Of a DNA stretch of 17,434 nucleotides, positions 15,388 through 17,434 are shown in pieces. The stretch is from Bacillota bacterium (GTDB lineage Bacteria > Bacillota > Sulfobacillia > RBS10-35 > JAJYVN01): assembly GCA_021791995.1 (NCBI GenBank), contig JAJYVN010000026.1:1-17434 (forward strand), written 5' to 3'. Made by a program: the position numbers and the translations under genes. The first letter of the stretch is position 1; the number at the start of each line of letters is the position of its first letter. Under the pieces are notes generated by a model. The model did no database searches and was not told where the DNA came from. It was given only the letters and a program-made list of their open reading frames with translations.

Positions 15388-16061
15388 TGTCCTCTATCTC
15401 CCGCAGGCATTCGGATCTCGCGCGGGATCTTCCGAATGGGCCGCGGTTGGCTGCGATCGCGACCGGAACGTACGCCCTATCACGAAACAGTGCTCGGTGC
15501 AGCAGGACTTCCGACGGAAACGCCGTAATCCGCAACATCAAAATGAAACTAGCGAAGAGTGTCGCAATGCGATTGTGATGTGTCAATATGGACTTGCGGA
15601 CGACAGTTCGTTGGAGTTCGCGCATACGAGGGGGCCATCCGTCAGCGCCGAGGATACTGCCGGTATGGGCGTTTGGTCGTCCGGTCCGAGGACATGGACT
15701 GGGGGCACGTTGTTTCGCCCGGCGTGTGAGCGTGTCGAGGACTGGTCTCCCCGATGCGTTTGGCAAGGCCTGATGTTGGCGCACTTGGAGCAGGATGGGA
15801 GGATACGGCGCGGACCCGACGGGCCTTGGGACCCTCGACCCGCATCCCCGACGTTGGCACGCAGCCTGCGTCGACGGATGTCTGGCGATCGTTCCAGTGT
15901 GATCGTCAGAAGTTTCGCTCCGGCGATGTTGTTAGCTTGCACGTTTCGGTGTGGCAATGTATCGTCGATTCACACAGTGATTGTGCTATTCGGTCGCTCC
16001 CATATTGTGTTCGATTGGTCGGGATTCCGCTTGAGCGAGGCAGGCAATCGGGAGGATGGGC
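15388..16061. other. 674-bp interval without recognisable gene
   Basis: Open frames exist on both strands (for example 15497-16099 plus, 15583-15957 minus), but their products are compositionally odd and resemble no family. The interval must hold the 5' control region of the dioxygenase remnant on the left and of the dehydrogenase on the right. A palindrome lies at 15408-15438. A weak plus-strand promoter-like pair, TTGCAC (15937-15942) and TATCGT (15960-15965) with 17-nt spacing, is the only candidate seen for the dehydrogenase. Confidence 0.45.
15408..15438. repeat. Operator-like palindrome upstream of the PhyH fragment
   Basis: CATTCGGA (15408-15415) and TCCGAATG (15431-15438) are perfect eight-base inverted arms separated by 15 bases, with a second GATC...GATC symmetry inside. 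Arm centres are about two helical turns apart, as in sites of dimeric repressors. It sits about 20 bp upstream of the dioxygenase start codon on the minus strand, a position suited to an operator. No copy was seen elsewhere in the window. Confidence 0.4.
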
Positions 16062-17141
16062 ATGCGGGCGCTGGTTGTGACGCCGGGGCACGCGGCTAGT
16101 TTGCGTCTTGTCGATCGGGCGGATCCTGAGCCACGCGAGAACCAGGTTCTTCTGCGAACCCTCGCCCTCGGTATCTGTGGCTCGGATCAAGAAATTGTGC
16201 ACCACTCGGTTGGTCGGCTGCCGGAAGGGAGTACCGATCTGGTCCTCGGGCACGAAGCCGTCGCCCAGGTGGTCACCGCCCCGGCGGACAGCGGGCTTCG
16301 GAACGGTCAGCTCGTGGTGCCGACTGTTCGCCGAGCATGTACCTGCCCGTCCTGCCTGCCCTGTCGGTCGGGTCGTTCGGATCTCTGCTGGTCGGGGCAG
16401 TATCGGGAGCGGGGCATCTTGGAACTCGATGGCTTCGGCTGCGATCTCTTTACGGAGGAACCCGAGCACCTTGTTCCGGTTCCCGATGCGAACATCGGGC
16501 TCTTGCTCGAACCAGCGAGTGTGTTGGCCAAGGCCCTGGACCAGGTTTGGCGGGTGGCGGACGCGCGCGGTCCATGGCAACCGCGGGGCGCACTGGTGCT
16601 CGGTGCGGGACCTGTCGGACTCTTGGGGGCACTCTTTCTGCGGCAGAATGGTTTGGAAACGACCGTGTATGATCGCGCGGATCGCGGCAGCCCCAAGGCT
16701 TGTTGGGCGGAACGCATTGGGGCGCATTACGTGCAGGCGGGGTCAGAGTTGCCCGTTGCCGTAGCCGATCATGCCCCCTTTTCCCTGGTGCTCGAGTGCA
16801 CAGGAGCCACGTCTCTTGTTCTCGGAGCGGCACTCCTTCTGCGGGCGAGTGGGGTGCTCTGTCTTCTCGCTGGGTGCACAGCGAATGATGTGCAGCCCTC
16901 GATTGCACGCCGTATCAGTGGCCATCTGATCCTCACCAACGGCATGATCCTGGGATCGGTGAATTCCGGGTTGCCGCACTTTCTGGATGCGCGTCGGCGT
17001 CTTTCCGATGCCGATAAGAGCTGGCCAGGTCTGTTGGATGCGCTGATCAACGAGCGCCTGCCCCTCGCGCGGTTTGCTTCCGCTTTCCATCCAGATCCAG
17101 GCCGGATCAAGGTTGCCCTTGATTTCTGCAGCCCTGACTAA
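16062..17141 (+). CDS. Zinc-dependent glucose/galactose 1-dehydrogenase-like enzyme (MDR superfamily)
   Basis: A 359-aa medium-chain dehydrogenase that resembles archaeal-type glucose dehydrogenases more than ordinary alcohol dehydrogenases. Catalytic-zinc positions are C39 (GICGSDQEI) and H64/E65 (LVLGHEAV). The structural-zinc cysteines are C95, C98, C101 and C109 in CPSCLPCRSGRSDLC. RERGILELDGFG and LLEPASVLAKALDQ (E150) are typical of the glucose-dehydrogenase subgroup. The NAD(P) motif is LVLGAGPVGLLGA (179-191). It would oxidise an aldose at C1 to the lactone with NAD(P)+ in the cytoplasm. ATG at 16062 has GGAGG 6 nt upstream; the in-frame ATG at 16056 directly touches that site and is rejected. 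Confidence 0.9.
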   Translation: MRALVVTPGHAASLRLVDRADPEPRENQVLLRTLALGICGSDQEIVHHSVGRLPEGSTDLVLGHEAVAQVVTAPADSGLRNGQLVVPTVRRACTCPSCLPCRSGRSDLCWSGQYRERGILELDGFGCDLFTEEPEHLVPVPDANIGLLLEPASVLAKALDQVWRVADARGPWQPRGALVLGAGPVGLLGALFLRQNGLETTVYDRADRGSPKACWAERIGAHYVQAGSELPVAVADHAPFSLVLECTGATSLVLGAALLLRASGVLCLLAGCTANDVQPSIARRISGHLILTNGMILGSVNSGLPHFLDARRRLSDADKSWPGLLDALINERLPLARFASAFHPDPGRIKVALDFCSPD

Positions 17142-17333
17142 TCCAATTCCATCACTTGTATGTTATGGGCGCTGAACCCCTCCGGAACACACGCCTACGC
17201 CGTCGAGCAGTGCACTTCGGTCCGCCACAGTTCACCAAAGAAATAAAGTACGTGAGCAACTCGCGCACAAGGATTGTGGCCACCTGACCGCGAATAATAT
17301 AGGGAACTTTCGGTGGGGTGAGGGGGCCTCTGG
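17142..17333 (+). promoter_or_regulatory. Intergenic region with weak promoter-like signal
   Basis: No gene or terminator hairpin is seen after the dehydrogenase. An AT-richer patch at 17293-17300 contains TAATAT (17295-17300), 15 nt after TTGTGG (17274-17279). The spacing is short, so this is a weak promoter candidate for the gene beginning at 17334. Confidence 0.25.
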
Positions 17334-17434
17334 ATGCGTGCGGTTCGGGCGCTCGGTTCGGGGCAAGTAGACCTCGTCGATGTGGATCGTGTTCCCAACC
17401 TCCGGCCTGGAGAGGTGCGCGTCGCGACCCGTGC
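17334..17434 (+). CDS. N-terminus of a second medium-chain zinc dehydrogenase (partial, runs off window)
   Basis: ATG at 17334, preceded by GAGGGGG at about 8 nt, opens a frame reading MRAVRALGSGQVDLVDVDRV then PNLRPGEVRVATR, uninterrupted to the window end. This is the usual N-terminal β-strand pattern of the alcohol/sorbitol dehydrogenase superfamily (MRAV...G.G...L.DV..P.L.PGEV.V), before the catalytic zinc region. Only 33 codons are visible, so activity cannot be judged. It has the same orientation as the preceding dehydrogenase and may belong to the same set. Confidence 0.65.
   Translation, partial: MRAVRALGSGQVDLVDVDRVPNLRPGEVRVATR

Noticed and set aside
15970..15990. CACA...TGTG symmetry as a CRP-type site before the glucose dehydrogenase
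   Set aside because: The half-sites have the wrong orientation and spacing for TGTGA-N6-TCACA.
15497..16099. 200-codon plus-strand ORF in the large intergenic region
   Set aside because: Composition is unlike a protein, no motif is seen, and it overlaps the dehydrogenase start and its ribosome site in another frame.

Overview
The window is GC-rich bacterial DNA with frequent GTG and TTG starts and tightly packed operons. It carries Gfo/Idh/MocA oxidoreductases, a DUF1080 protein, a sugar isomerase/epimerase TIM barrel, a PhyH remnant, a GtaA-like 'glutaminase' and a glucose-dehydrogenase-type enzyme. This mix is common in carbohydrate-degrading Chloroflexota, Armatimonadota, Planctomycetota and deep Bacillota lineages. 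The sequence does not let me choose among them. No rRNA, tRNA, CRISPR array or transposase gene was seen.

Layout. (1) Positions 1-123 hold three successive hairpins with GCAA loops and no gene; this may be the edge of a structured RNA or mobile element. (2) Positions 311-7168, minus strand, form a compact seven-gene operon in the order DeoR regulator, ROK kinase, SIS isomerase, PfkB kinase, Gfo/Idh/MocA oxidoreductase, APH/methylthioribose-kinase-like kinase and enolase paralogue. Four of its six junctions are NTGA-type 4-nt overlaps. (3) Positions 7169-7721 are an AT-rich control region with divergent promoter-like signals. (4) Positions 7722-12448, plus strand, hold a decayed OppF-type ABC ATPase, an intact Gfo/Idh/MocA gene, an isomerase/epimerase, a DUF1080 gene, and a second Gfo/Idh/MocA gene broken by an 89-nt deletion and a later 1-nt frameshift. 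(5) Positions 12634-14844 encode a GtaA-like protein that has lost its normal stop; it runs into the broken 3' side of a convergent PhyH-family dioxygenase fragment at 14944-15387. (6) Positions 15388-16061 have no recognisable gene. (7) A zinc-dependent glucose/galactose-dehydrogenase-like gene lies at 16062-17141, and the first codons of a second medium-chain dehydrogenase start at 17334 and leave the window.

How the genes may work together. The minus-strand operon looks like a self-regulated catabolic pathway for an unidentified sugar or polyol. It has one NAD(P)-dependent oxidation, three kinases from three unrelated folds, one phosphosugar isomerase, and an enolase-fold lyase with two changed active-site positions. 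No textbook pathway that I know uses this set, so it is the best candidate here for an undescribed system. The plus-strand set (Gfo/Idh/MocA + isomerase-type TIM barrel + DUF1080) fits the oxidise-then-cleave logic of 3-keto-glycoside degradation. That side is visibly decaying: at least three broken genes and one lost stop, next to an apparently intact minus-strand operon.
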